This document shows, in pieces, positions 48,740 through 59,423 of a DNA stretch of 64,000 bases. A program made the translations under genes and the position numbers. Source of the stretch: Neocallimastix lanati (nom. inval.) (Eukaryota; Neocallimastigomycota; Neocallimastigomycetes; Neocallimastigales; Neocallimastigaceae); the NCBI GenBank assembly GCA_016946835.1, contig JACVTC010000075.1, positions 468,501 through 532,500 on the forward strand, written 5' to 3'. Within the stretch, counting starts at the first letter, position 1, and every line of letters begins with the position of its first letter. The notes under the pieces are model-generated. The model saw only the letters and a list, made by a program, of their open reading frames with translations, made no database searches and was not told where the DNA came from.

Positions 48740-51285
48740 AAATTATAAATGCTTATTTTACTAGTTATAGTTTTAGTGTTTGATCTGTTAAAATTATTAT
48801 AATCGGGGATAAGCTCTATAAGTAAACTTTCCCTAAATTTACTCAATTTAGTCCAGTTAAGGTATTTCGTAAATCCATCAGTAAAATTCCTTTAAGATTT
48901 AATATATTCTATCTTTACTTTATTCTCTTTTATTAGATCTCTTATATGATGATATTTTATATCGATATGTTTCGACTTTGGGTTGATAGATTGATTTGGC
49001 AATTATAGATTGCCGCTTTATTATCCATATAAATTGATATGAACTGATTATTAATACCTAATTCTTTCATTACGTTCATGTACCATAATCCATGTTTGGC
49101 GCAATCACTGATGCTGTAATATTCAACTTCAACTGTGGAAGTAGTTGTGTAATGCTGAAGCTTTGACTGTCAGCTTGTAGGTGAATTCCCTAGCATTATC
49201 AAAAAAAACCTGACGTTGATTTTCTAATTATTGTATCACCTCCGTAATCAGTATATGAGCACGCCTTTAGACAGCTATCACCTGAAAATTTTATTCCGTA
49301 GTTCTTAATTCCCTTGAGGTATTTGAAAATTTTTTCCAATCTTAAAGTGTCGGATTTTTATTTTTTCCTGCAGCTCTGCTTTCAGAAAACAAAATATTGG
49401 GTCTTGTACAGATCGCCAGGTAGAGAAGATTACCTATGGCGCTTCTTTAAAATGTTTCATCAAATTTTTTTAGTTTTTAATTCATGATTTTCAATTGGCT
49501 TTAAGTTTTTAGTTGGTTTACATTTTTTCTAATTTAAATTTATTTAGTAGTTCATTAATATATCCTAATTGACGCATTAATTAGCCATTGCTATACTTCT
49601 CGAACGTAATTCCAATATTGAAATCTAATTCTCCAATATCTTTAATTCTAAAAAAAGTTTTAATTTGCTAATTTGCTCGTTTATTTTGAGTATTTCATTT
49701 TCTCTACCTATGAATAATATGTCATCAACATATACTGCTATAATACATATAATATCTTTACAGCTGTTCTATTTAATGTATATACAAGGTACACTTGTGA
49801 GTCGATTAAAGTTTATACCAAGTAGAACATTATTTAATTTTTCATTCCAGACTCTACTTGCTTGCTTTAGCCCGTATATGACTTTATTTAATTTCCAAAA
49901 AGTATTGTTAGAAGAGGAATAACCCTTTTGGTGTTTTCATATATAATTCTTTTATTTCGGAGTTGAGGTTATGCGGCATCAATGTCTATTGGAACAATTT
50001 TAAACCTTTTCTTACGTAATGTGATTGATATTATTATTCCCAAAGAATCTAACTTCAGTGTCGGAGAGAAAGTGAAATTATAGTCAATACCATATCGCTG
50101 AGTGAAACCACGAGCAACTAGTGGTGCTTTCCTTTTGTTGATATTCCCATTAGGGTTCTTTTAATACTTAAAAACCCATTCACTTGAGATAATATTAGCT
50201 CCTTTAGGAATGCTTTTTGTATTTTTTGTAGTCTTAAAAACGTTAAATTTTTTTTTCATGCTTTTGTTTTAACCATTTATCTCTATCTATTAGGTTGAAT
50301 ATATCTTCCAAAATCTTTTTTGGTTCTCTTAGGTTTCTTTCTGGAGATAAGACTTTAGGTTTTGTAATAGGGACAATTGAATTTATTCTTTTATTGGGAG
50401 TGTATAAATAATTATGTTTCCTTTGTTTCCTTTTGTTGCTTGATTTGGGTAATGTATGTTTTATATGGATTTAATTCGTGTAATATTTGGATTATCTCTT
50501 TATCTGATTGATGATAAGTATTATTAGGGGAAACTTCAGTGTCTGTATTGATATGGGTGTTTTGTGGAGAATCTTCATTATAATTATTATCATTTATTTT
50601 GTTTTTTGTCATAATTACTGGTAGAAGAAGACGAAGAAATTTGAGGTTGGTGAATTCGATAAGTAGTATTAAAGCGTGATGGTATGTTGATATGATTATT
50701 GTTTTTTTGTAATAATTTTGCCTTCCCCCCGAACCTTTCAGTGAATCTTCCGATTTCATGATTTGGAATGAAGTTTGAGTACCCCTTCTATAGAATAAAG
50801 GTAGTGGCGATATAGTTTGTTGGATTATCTTATTTGTGGAAAGGCTGAGGATCTTGTAAGAAGAAGATGAAGGATGGTCGCCAAAGAAATATACGTCGTT
50901 TTTAAAAAGAACTTTTTGTAGAGTTTATTTTATTGGTGTGCCGTTAATAAATCTTTTGTCACGTCCGTTCTGCTGAGGGTTATATTGGATTGTGAATTGA
51001 TGAATAATCCCATGAATGGCACAGAAAGATTTGAACATAGAATTTGAAAATTCTGTACCATTTATCGGTTTTGATGTACTTTATCAATTTGTTATTTATA
51101 TTGTTGATTTCGATAAAACCAGTTATGAAATTTGTTATAGTGGTCACGCTTGTTTAAAAGAAAAAAAAATACCCACCAGTAACGTAAGAAATCGTCAAGT
51201 ATGGAGAGTATGTACCGGTGGCCATATGAAGTGATTCTTTTATTGGACCTACACGATCCATATGAATCTTCGTCGTATCCCAGAA
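48740..51285 (-). pseudogene. Ty1/copia pol, second element: integrase core fragment, RT and RNase H, broken
   Basis: Minus order: integrase core start (VGPIKESLHMATG, RYILSILDDFLRYWWVF, about 51130-51285), NGTEFSN (about 51050) and NPQQNGR (about 50970), then a variable linker (50412-50759). RT follows with LVARGFTQRYGIDYNFTFSP (about 50060-50130) and the catalytic AVYVDDILFIG (49707-49747). RNase H has VEYYSISDCAKHGLWYMN, YMDNKAAI and KHIDIKYHHIRDLI (about 48925-49120). It ends near 48740 with LIPDYNNFN. Frameshifts and stops are frequent. The upstream boundary at about 51285 is a junction with another integrase (see findings). No 3' LTR was recognised below 48740. Confidence 0.82.
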
Positions 51286-52400
51286 AGATTCCTTTTCTTG
51301 AATTACTCCTAAATTTTTCTGGATTTACTTCATAATAGTAAACTTTACAGTCAAATACATGTAAATTACTATTGTCAACTTTCTTTTCGTAGAATACTTC
51401 GAATGGTATTTTTTTATTATTTCCATGATGCGGCACCCTATGATGCACATAATTAGCTGTCGTTAAAGCATCTTCCCAAAATCTTCTACATAATTGACTA
51501 TCTATTAACATTGCGGTAGCAATTTGGATAAGTACTCCGTTTAGTCTTTCTGCTCTACCGTTTTGTTGAGGATTTCCTGGTACAGTGAATTGTTGCGTAA
51601 TTCTGTATTTGTTGCATATTTCTTTAAAATTATTTGAAGTGAATTCTGTTCCATTATCACTTCTTAAATAGATTAATATTTGAATTTGTTTTATTTTTAA
51701 TTTTGAAATACCATGTTTCAAATACTTGGTATACTTCTGACTTCTTCTTTACTGTAAGGACTCAACCATATCTATTATAATCATCTAAAATAGTCATGAA
51801 ATAGCAGTTGTCGTAAATTGATGGTGGTGCCGGACCAACAAGATCTACATGTACTAATTCAAGAATTTTTCTTGAATTATTCAGCGCTTTACCCTATGAT
51901 TCATTCTTCATTTTTGCTTGCATACAGATCTCACACTTATCTACTTTGTTTCCATAAGGCAAGTGCCCAATTTTTCGGTGCCATAGAATATCATTTTCTT
52001 TGGTGTTGACGTTATTGCATAGTATATTATTACTTTTAATGAATACTTCAAAGCCATCGTTGTCACTAGCTTTAATTTTTGAAATTGTATTAAAATACTT
52101 ACCTAGGAAATACGCATATACATCATCATATTCTTTTATAAATACTATTACATATTCATCCCTTGCTAGTTTACTAATAAAAATTAAATTTCTTCTATTA
52201 TCTGGAATATATAATACTTTCTTTAGCTTTAATAATTCTTTGTTCATATTTCCTTGTATCTCTCCAATGTGTGTTGAGTTGGTTGTATTCCCATTTGCAT
52301 AATTTATCTCTTCCACGTGTTCCTCTTCATTCATTAGTATATTTTTGTTTTGAGTCATATGATTAGATGCACCTGAATCTAAAGTCCACCTACTACATTC
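51286..52400 (-). pseudogene. Ty1/copia protease and integrase, first element, broken
   Basis: Protease motif WTLDSGASNHMTQN at about 52350-52390. Integrase zinc part LWHRKIGH...CEICMQAK near 51910-51990. Integrase core in pieces: VGPAPPSIYDNCYFMTILDD (about 51770-51840), SDNGTEF with D at 51656-51658, and NPQQNGRAERLNG with E at 51548-51550. That Asp-Glu spacing is exactly 35 residues, the DD35E rule. It continues through FLGYDEDSYG, where it breaks at about 51285 into a second integrase start. At least two frameshifts lie between protease and core. Confidence 0.85.
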
Positions 52401-52574
52401 TACATGCTTTTTTAGTTACGTTATTATTAAATACATTATTGCATTGTTTTGTATTGCCACTACATGGATTTTCAAAAGAAATGTTATAATCCAGAACAAA
52501 TAAATCACTAAGATTTAATTTATTATTGTCTGTTTCTGTTATTATCATATTGGCTTGTTTTTTTTTTTTTTTTT

Positions 52575-53539
52575 TGTTTACCTTGCCTCCCTTGTTTTTT
52601 GGCGAACTCTTGTGACATCTTCCTTTTTAATATTGCAATCTCTTTCAAAATGACCAAATCTGTGGCAAAAGAAACATTCAATATTAGAAGAAGTTTTTCT
52701 ACCTTCTCCATTACCTTTTTCAAAATTTCTTTTTGGATATCTTCTAAAGTCTTGATTTCCTCCTTTTCCTTTTCCTTGGCTTTGGGTCGTAATGCTGAAT
52801 ACATGTTGTATTCCTATCATCTTTCCTTTTTTTTTTTTTTTTTTCTTCGACTTTCTTGAGTCGCTCTACAAGCCCTAATGTATATATTCTTTACAAATTT
52901 TTCCAGTCTTTTTAATCAAAAATATTTACGCTTTGATATTCTTCTGGTAAAGAGTTAAATAATAGTAATTTTTTTTCCTCATCTGTAACCACAATATTCA
53001 TATATCCTATCATATTAATATTCTTACTTAATTTTGTTAAAAATCTTAAAAAACTTTTTTTTGGGATTGTATCTTAAAGCATTAGTTTCATCGATTAGTT
53101 GATTTCTCCTAGTCACATCATCTCCATTATGAATTTGTTGTAACGTTTGCCAAATTTGATAACCTGTAAGCGATGGGTCCTGAATATCTTGTTGTGCTTT
53201 TGGCCCCAACGTGCTTCTTATTAAACTTTTTAAACTGGCATCTGTTTTTAAATCCTCTTTTGTCACTGATTCTCCTTATTTCATTTTGTACTCATATGGT
53301 GCAATTAAATCACTTGTACTTTCTGTTCCACTAACTTTTGGAGTATGATCATAGTATTGCAAGATACCTCTCATGAATAGTTGCCAGGTTATAATATTAT
53401 TACTGTCTAATTCATATATAACTTTTCCTATTAGGACAGAGGGATCAAAATTTTTGATTTGAGGAATATTATTATCCATAATAGTAATGGTACTAGAAGT
53501 AGTAGTTTCTGTTGATCGTTTTAAAATATTTTTACTCAT
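52575..53539 (-). pseudogene. Ty1/copia gag with CCHC zinc knuckle, broken
   Basis: ATG at 53539 (MSKNILKRST). The first segment (87 codons) ends in a single in-frame TAA (53276-53278), after which the same frame continues with GESVTKEDLKTDASLKSLIR and QIWQTLQQIHNGDDVTRRNQ, the usual copia gag core. A frameshift in the A/T run near 53040-53055 follows. NIVVTDEEKKLLLFNSLPEE is then readable in another frame. The zinc knuckle CFFCHRFGHFERDC (C-x2-C-x4-H-x4-C, about 52640-52680) closes the gag. Only a handful of lesions, so this element is younger than the gag remnant at 8990-9606. Confidence 0.85.
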
Positions 53540-53557
53540 TTTGAATATTAAATATTT

Positions 53558-53591
<34 letters not shown>

Positions 53592-53646
53592 TTATTTAAA
53601 AATTGAGATTGAATGATTTTTTAACGAAATAAAATTATAATGAGTC

Positions 53647-53662
53647 AATGAGACTCTTAATC
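53647..53662 (-). other. Retrotransposon primer-binding site complementary to the tRNA-Lys(CUU) anticodon arm
   Basis: The plus strand at 53648-53663 reads ATGAGACTCTTAATCT, the anticodon stem-loop of tRNA-Lys(CUU). On the element's sense (minus) strand it follows a sequence ending AACA, as expected for LTR end then primer site, and lies 108 bp before the gag ATG. The LTR would start (plus strand) TGTTAAATTTTAATTT at 53663; its other end could not be set. Confidence 0.68.
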
Positions 53663-53826
53663 TGTTAAATTTTAATTTATTAATAAATGAAAAATAAAGA
53701 AGACAAACATCCGAACGTACAAAACTCAATTAAAACAATTGGGTTTATGAAATACTATTTTTATTAATAAATATTAAACAATGTAAATTTTTTTATATAA
53801 CTTAAAAATCGAAAAATCAAGAAAAG

Positions 53827-53868
<42 letters not shown>

Positions 53869-53939
53869 GTTTAAAATAAAATATTAATAATTATTAAATA
53901 AATACTAAATACATGGAATGAGGTATAATCTAACCCATT
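53663..53939. other. Probable remains of the copia 5' LTR and AT-rich DNA
   Basis: Begins TGTTAAATTT directly at the primer site. A unique piece (ACAAACATCCGAACGTACAA, 53703-53722) could belong to the LTR. A long T run (53830-53867) follows. The end of the LTR is not seen. Confidence 0.4.
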
Positions 53940-53973
53940 TGAGATTCCTTTAGGTGTTGCTTTTCGAAACTTT

Positions 53974-54030
53974 GCATTTCGTAACGTGGCTTTTAAATTA
54001 AATTTTAATTTATAATTTAACGCTCCACAT
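53974..54030. repeat. 57-bp direct repeat flanking the MULE, left copy
   Basis: Starts GCATTTCGTAACGTGGCTTT and ends TTTAACGCTCCACAT. It matches 56909-56965 in direct orientation at roughly four of five positions. Confidence 0.8.
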
Positions 54031-54303
54031 GGGAGTATTGCATTTCGACATAATTTATGTATAAACAATTATTCATGTATTACAATGTGGCTTATAAAAT
54101 AAATGAATAGGATAGGGTTTAATTTTTTTTTTTTTTTTTATAATTTAATTTTATTAACATTTATAGTAAAAAAAAAAAAATAAATAAATAATAAAGTAAA
54201 ATAAAAAATAAAAAAAAAAAAAGAATAAAAATATAAGATAAAAAAAATAGATTAAAACAAAAAAAATAAAAAATAAAATTTTTAATTTAAAATATTTATA
54301 ATA

Positions 54304-55720
54304 AATGGATGATCAATTAGAAATAAGTGAAACAAATAATAAAAAAATACCAAATCATTGTAAACAAAAAATATAAATTTAATTTATGGTATATAACGAA
54401 TCATACAAAAGTATTCAAATGTACTGAATATAAAACCTTTAAAAAATGTAAATCATGCATTATTCTAAATGATAATAATAAAGTAATAAAATATGAAAAC
54501 AAACATACTCATCCAGGAAAAGAATATGATGCATCTGTATCAATAGTAAAACATAAAATGAAAAATGAAATTAGAAAAACCTCAATCCCATTTGATATAA
54601 ATCCAAAACATAAATATAATGAAATATCTGAAGAAATTGGATTGATATGACCTGAATATAATTCAGTTAAATCCCATATATCAAGATATATAAAAAACAA
54701 CTACCTCCTGATATATCAAAATTTAATGAAATTCCAGATAAATCTGAATATTATATAAACGAAAGAGATGAAAATTTTATGATATTCAAAAATTCTAATA
54801 TTATAATTTTTCAATCACCATTCCAATCAGAATTGTTTATTAAATAAAACGAAAATATGTTTGCTGATGGTACATTTTATATTGCATCGATATTTGGTTA
54901 TCAAGTGTTTATAACAAGAATATATGCTACAGAAATAAATAGTTTTTACACTACATCACTATCTATATTAAATTATAAAGAACAAGCAACCTATGAATTG
55001 TTATTTGAAGAATTAAAAAAGAATGTAAGTAAATGTAATAATAATATTATAATTACACCAAAAATTTTGCATTATAATTTTGAAAAGGATATATCCAATG
55101 CTGCCATTAAAATATTTCCTAATACTACTATTAAATATTGTGAATGGCATTATAAAAGATCGTTAGAAGTTCAAAAAAACAAATTATGTTATAGTGAAGC
55201 TGAAAGTAATCATAAAATTTATTTGTTTTATAAAGCTATTACAAATTTTCCTTTTATAAATTCTGAATATATATTTGATATTTATAATTATATGTTAAAT
55301 ATATAATTATTTCCATTTTTTAAATTTTTTTGGAATATTTTAATAAGACTTATTTATATAAATATGATATTCAATATTGGAATTATTATAACGATATAAA
55401 CCACATAACAAATAATGCTTCAGAATCTTTTAACAATTACTTAAAAAAATTGTTTTACAAAAAACCTCCTTTCTATGAATTGATTTATTATTTAAAAAGA
55501 GAAGAATCTTTATCTTACAATAATTACAAAAGGAAAATTGAATAAGTTTGGAAAAAAAAAGAAGAATATTAATAAAAACTGATGAAATTAATGATTTAAA
55601 TAAAAAATACAAAAAAAAGGAATCAGAATTAATTGATAAAAGATGTGATAAAAATGATATCATTAATTTATGGTATAAATGTTTATTAGAATTAAACAAG
55701 CTCTACATTTATAAATAATA
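54304..55720 (+). pseudogene. FLYWCH zinc-finger + MULE-domain transposase, broken
   Basis: ATG at 54304 (MDDQLEISETNNKK), soon frameshifted. The N-terminal part (54345-54515) is FLYWCH-like: FNLWYITNHTKVFKCTEYKT, KKC, then HTHPG. The MULE transposase part starts at 54857: MFADGTFYIASIFGYQVFIT (first Asp of the DDE triad, D at 54866), LSILNYKEQATYELLFEELK, NFEKDISNAAIKIFPNTTIK and CEWHYKRSL. The position usually Asp in the D-F-E motif is Asn here. The final part (55330-55545) has NNASESFNNYLKKLFYKKPP, probably the third acidic residue. Stops or shifts at about 54350, 54648, 54847, 55304 and 55543. Inactive. Confidence 0.82.
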
Positions 55721-56236
55721 ATTAACTAGAATATATATAGTTTAAATTATATTAATATCAATATCAATATATTTTATTAATATCAATATCATTATGTTTT
55801 ATTAATATCAATATCATTATATTTTATTAATATCAATATCATATTTTATTAATATCAATATCAATATTTTAATTTTATTAATAATAAATATTTAATATTA
55901 AAATAAATTTTATTTTATTATATAATTAATTTAATAATAAAATATAAAATTTTATTAATTTTATTTAAATAAAATAAAATGGAAAGGTTTTAATATTAAA
56001 TATTTAATAATAAAATATAATAATAAAATGAAAATTAATTAAATAATTGAAAATAAATAAAAATAAAATAAAATTCTTGACAGAAAACTTATTTATTCTT
56101 TTATTTATTTTTTTTTTTTTTTTAGTTTTTATTTTATTTTTTTAATGCTAAAATACAATAAATAAAAATATACGTTGAAAGTTGTGGCGTATTACATAAT
56201 TTATACGCATTGTACAAATATTTATGCTGATTATAT
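55721..56236. other. AT-rich 3' part of the MULE, with (TATTAATATCAATATCA)n
   Basis: A short tandem repeat of TTTTATTAATATCAATATCA type occupies 55750-55870. No gene. Confidence 0.75.
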
Positions 56237-56255
56237 ATAAATTATGTCGAAATGC

Positions 56256-57776
56256 ACCACATTTTACATATCAAAGTATTTTTTAAAAATTAAATATCAT
56301 TAAATATTATTTTAACAAAATGTAATTGTCAAAATAATGATTAATTTAATTAATCAATCTTTAATATAAATAATGACCAATTACTTGTATAAATATTTAA
56401 AATAAAAAGTATAAAAAATCATGGAATTATTATTTTATAAAAATACATCTTATACTAAAAAATAAAAGAGAATAAAAAATATTTTATACTGATATAAATA
56501 TATTAAAATAAAATATTATCTAAAAACTATATAATTACTATTGTGTTTATTATAGTTTATTTGAGAGTTTCTTAACATGATATTTTTGACAGTAACAAAA
56601 TGTTTTTTTAAAATTAAATTTTATTATATATTTTATTATCATTTTAACAAAAAATATTAAAATATGTCTTTAAAATTAAACATTATTATATATTATTATA
56701 ACAAAAGATATTAAAATATTTTTTTTTTCTAAAATTACATATTATTAAATATTATTTCATTATTTTATTATTTATTTATCAAAAATAATTTAAGCTATCC
56801 TTACATCAGCGGTTTATTAAAGTACGCCGTATTACATATAAAGTCATATTCCAAAATGCAACTCCGAAATGCACTACATATAGCGAATGTGTTTCATTTC
56901 CTAAAGTTGCATTTCAGAATATGGCTTTTAAATTAAAATTTAATTCGTAATTTAACGCCCTACATTTTTATCTTTTTTTGAATATTTGTAAATATATAAC
57001 TAAAAAAAAATAGAAATAAATATAAAAGGTTAATTTTAAAATAATAATAAAAAAATAATGATTAATTTTAAAGATATATTTTAATACTTTTTGTTATAAT
57101 AATAAAAGAATTATATTATATATCTTTAAAATCAACTATTTTATTATGTTTTTTTTTTTTTTTTAAAAAAAAAAATGCTAATAAATATATTTTATTATTA
57201 TTTAATTTAAGCAGTATTATAAGCCACATTCCGAAATGCAACAATCCCCTTGGCAAATTGTATAAATGTCAGAAAGATTGTATTTTAGTAGAAGATATAT
57301 ACACGGACACATGAAATCATATATCCTAATGCTAATAATTCCCTCTTAAATATATAGTACTAGTGCAACCCTCCCAATTAGTTCAGTATCTATTCTAATA
57401 ATATATATGTAAGGGGTACAATGATTATTAAAATAAATAATAAAATATTTATAAAAATTATAACATATTCAATTAAAAATAAAAATTAATTTAAATTTAA
57501 TATGAAGGAAATTTATTTTGTATTCCTTTATTTTTTATTTTTTATCATCTTAAATAATTTTTTTTAATAATAATAATAAATATATATATATATAAAAATA
57601 TATATATATATATTTATATTTTATGTTTTTCCTTTCATAATTTATATATTATCCAACAAATAACATAAATAAACATTAACCAAAAATATATGTTTTAATA
57701 TTGATAAAATTTTTGAATATATATATAAATATCAATATTATAACCTCAGTTATATTTATGTTTTTTTTTTTTTCCA
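56256..57776. other. AT-rich DNA with scattered MULE end motifs
   Basis: No gene. Pieces resembling MULE ends: GCCGTATTACATATA (56826), CCAAAATGCAACTCCGAAAT (56852-56871), GTTGCATTTCAGAATATGGC (56907-56926) and ATAAGCCACATTCCGAAATG (57219-57238). A short lower-AT patch at 57240-57420 is unexplained. Confidence 0.6.
56909..56965. repeat. 57-bp direct repeat flanking the MULE, right copy
   Basis: GCATTTCAGAATATGGCTTT to TTTAACGCCCTACAT, the partner of 53974-54030. Confidence 0.8.
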
Positions 57777-57799
57777 TTGATATTTTATTTTTTTTTTTT

Positions 57800-57960
57800 T
57801 TTTTTAATTTCCGGTGTGTCTATGCCCCCCTCAAGACATGGGAATATTAAGGTAGTCACATCACTTTGTGGATATAGTCCCTACTGGACAGCCTTACTGT
57901 TTATTCATCATTGGCGCTCTAACCATACATCTATTTTACTCCTGAATTTAAGAATATAAT
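57800..57960 (-). mobile_element. LINE C-terminal remnant
   Basis: The plus strand CTTACTGTTTATTCATCATT with GGCGCTCTAA parallels CTTACTGTTTCTTCAGCATT with GACGCTCTTA in the LINE at 21310-21340. The minus frame reads S-A-N-D-E-stop-T-V-R against S-V-N-A-E-E-T-V-R. Only the tail is left. Confidence 0.6.
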
Positions 57961-58061
57961 ATATAAGGGGAGGGGGATATACTTACCTATTAACGGAAAC
58001 CCTAATCACCATCTACCGTAAAACCTTTTGTTCAGGAAAAACCGGAAAATGGTCAAAGAGC

Positions 58062-58132
58062 GGGGTCGAACCAGGAGCCTTATGTATGATAGTTCGCGGA
58101 CTAATAACTAGAATAGAACCTGGTTCAACTCC
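58062..58132. repeat. 14-bp-stem hairpin with 43-nt loop
   Basis: GGGGTCGAACCAGG (58062-58075) and CCTGGTTCAACTCC (58119-58132) pair over 14 positions with one mismatch and one G-T pair. It lies in an unusually GC-rich patch (57960-58140) that contains no frame I can assign. Both arms resemble the T-arm/B-box of tRNA genes (GGTTCRANNCC), but no tRNA cloverleaf forms. Confidence 0.75.
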
Positions 58133-58203
58133 ATTGATATTAAAATGTAAATTTTGTTACAATAACATAAATCATAAATGAATCAAAAAAAAAAAAAAAA
58201 AAA

Positions 58204-58206
58204 TCA

Positions 58207-58281
<75 letters not shown>

Positions 58282-58495
58282 TAATAATAAATAATAATAA
58301 TAATAATAATAAATAATATAATAATAAATAATAAATAATAAATAATAAATAATAAATAATAAATAATAAATAATAAATTATAAATTATAAATAATAAATA
58401 ATAAATAATAAATAATAAATAATAAATAATAAATAATAAATAATAAATAATAAATAATAAATAATAAATAATTGAATAATAAATAATACATAATA

Positions 58496-58544
<49 letters not shown>

Positions 58545-58590
58545 TATTGAGTATTAATAATAATAAATAATAAATAATAAGTAAGGATAA
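58204..58590. repeat. (AAT)n and (AATAATA)n microsatellite cluster
   Basis: (ATA)n at 58207-58275, heptanucleotide AATAAAT arrays at 58320-58470, and (AAT)n again at 58500-58545. Confidence 0.92.
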
Positions 58591-59423
58591 AGAGAAAAAT
58601 TAAATGCAAATTAATTTTATACAATTTATATTTTTTTTTTTACTTTTTAAACCATATAAATATATTAAATAAACAATAATATATTAATATTATAAAAATA
58701 ACTTTTATTTATAAATTAATAATGATAAAGATAATAGATTTAAAAAATTTAAATATAGAATTATATTTTTTTTTTATCCATTTAATTACCCAAAAGTAGT
58801 TTTAAAATTACTAATTAATTTTAAATAAAAATTTAAATCTATAAATTGTAAATTAATAAAAATACATTACTATTTATTATTATTATTATTATTTTATTAT
58901 TATTATTATTTTATTTTTTATTTTATTTTTTTATTTTTTTTTATTTTTTTTTGGTCATTAATTGCTAATTATCAAATATTAAATATTAAGTAAATGAAAA
59001 TAAAATATTTTTAAGTGGTAATACAAAAATTTATAGGAGGAGTTAATAAATAGTAAATTAAATTATGACATATCAAATTATTTAAAATCAAGGAAATAGT
59101 TAAATAATAATATAATACGGATATTATAATAATAAAAAAAAAATAAAGTATTTTCATTAATATTGATTAATTTTTTTTTTTTTAATTTATAAAGTTTATA
59201 ATAAATAAAGTTTATAATAAATCGTTTTTCACTATAAATACTGAAATTTTTCACTACATGATTAAAATGTAATACCTTTTGATAAGGATTAATTTAATAT
59301 TACAAAAAAAAAAAAAAAATATAAATAAATTAAAAAAAAAATAATAAAATATTATTTTTACTTATAAGTTATAAATAATAAATTTTTATCAATTAATTTA
59401 ATTTAATAATATATACAAATAAA
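58591..59423. promoter_or_regulatory. Upstream region of the GH1 gene
   Basis: AT-rich non-coding DNA. A TATAAATA word at 59233-59240, about 190 bp before the ATG, is a possible TATA element, but such words are common by chance here. The ATG is preceded by AAATAAA, the same A-rich start context as the B-box/SPRY gene. Confidence 0.4.

Larger units (their letters stand above)
54040..56255 (+). mobile_element. Decayed MULE DNA transposon with inverted repeats
   Basis: GCATTTCGACATAATTTAT at 54040-54058 is perfectly inverted at 56237-56255 (19 bp), and the match extends to about 24 bp with one mismatch. Between them lies a broken FLYWCH + MULE transposase gene. Variants of GCATTTCG / CGAAATGC recur outside these repeats on both sides (see findings), so the true termini may lie further out, as far as about 53940 and 57270. 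Confidence 0.75.

Noticed and set aside
48540-48790. 3' LTR of the copia element
   Set aside because: TGTTAAAATTATTATAATCG at 48787 resembles the LTR start at 53663 but lies inside RNase H-end coding sequence, and nothing else in the region matches the 5' side.
58035-58135. Possible tRNA gene (GGTTCRANNCC words on both strands)
   Set aside because: Tried folding both strands. The T-stem pairs only at its inner 2-3 positions and no anticodon arm or acceptor stem forms.
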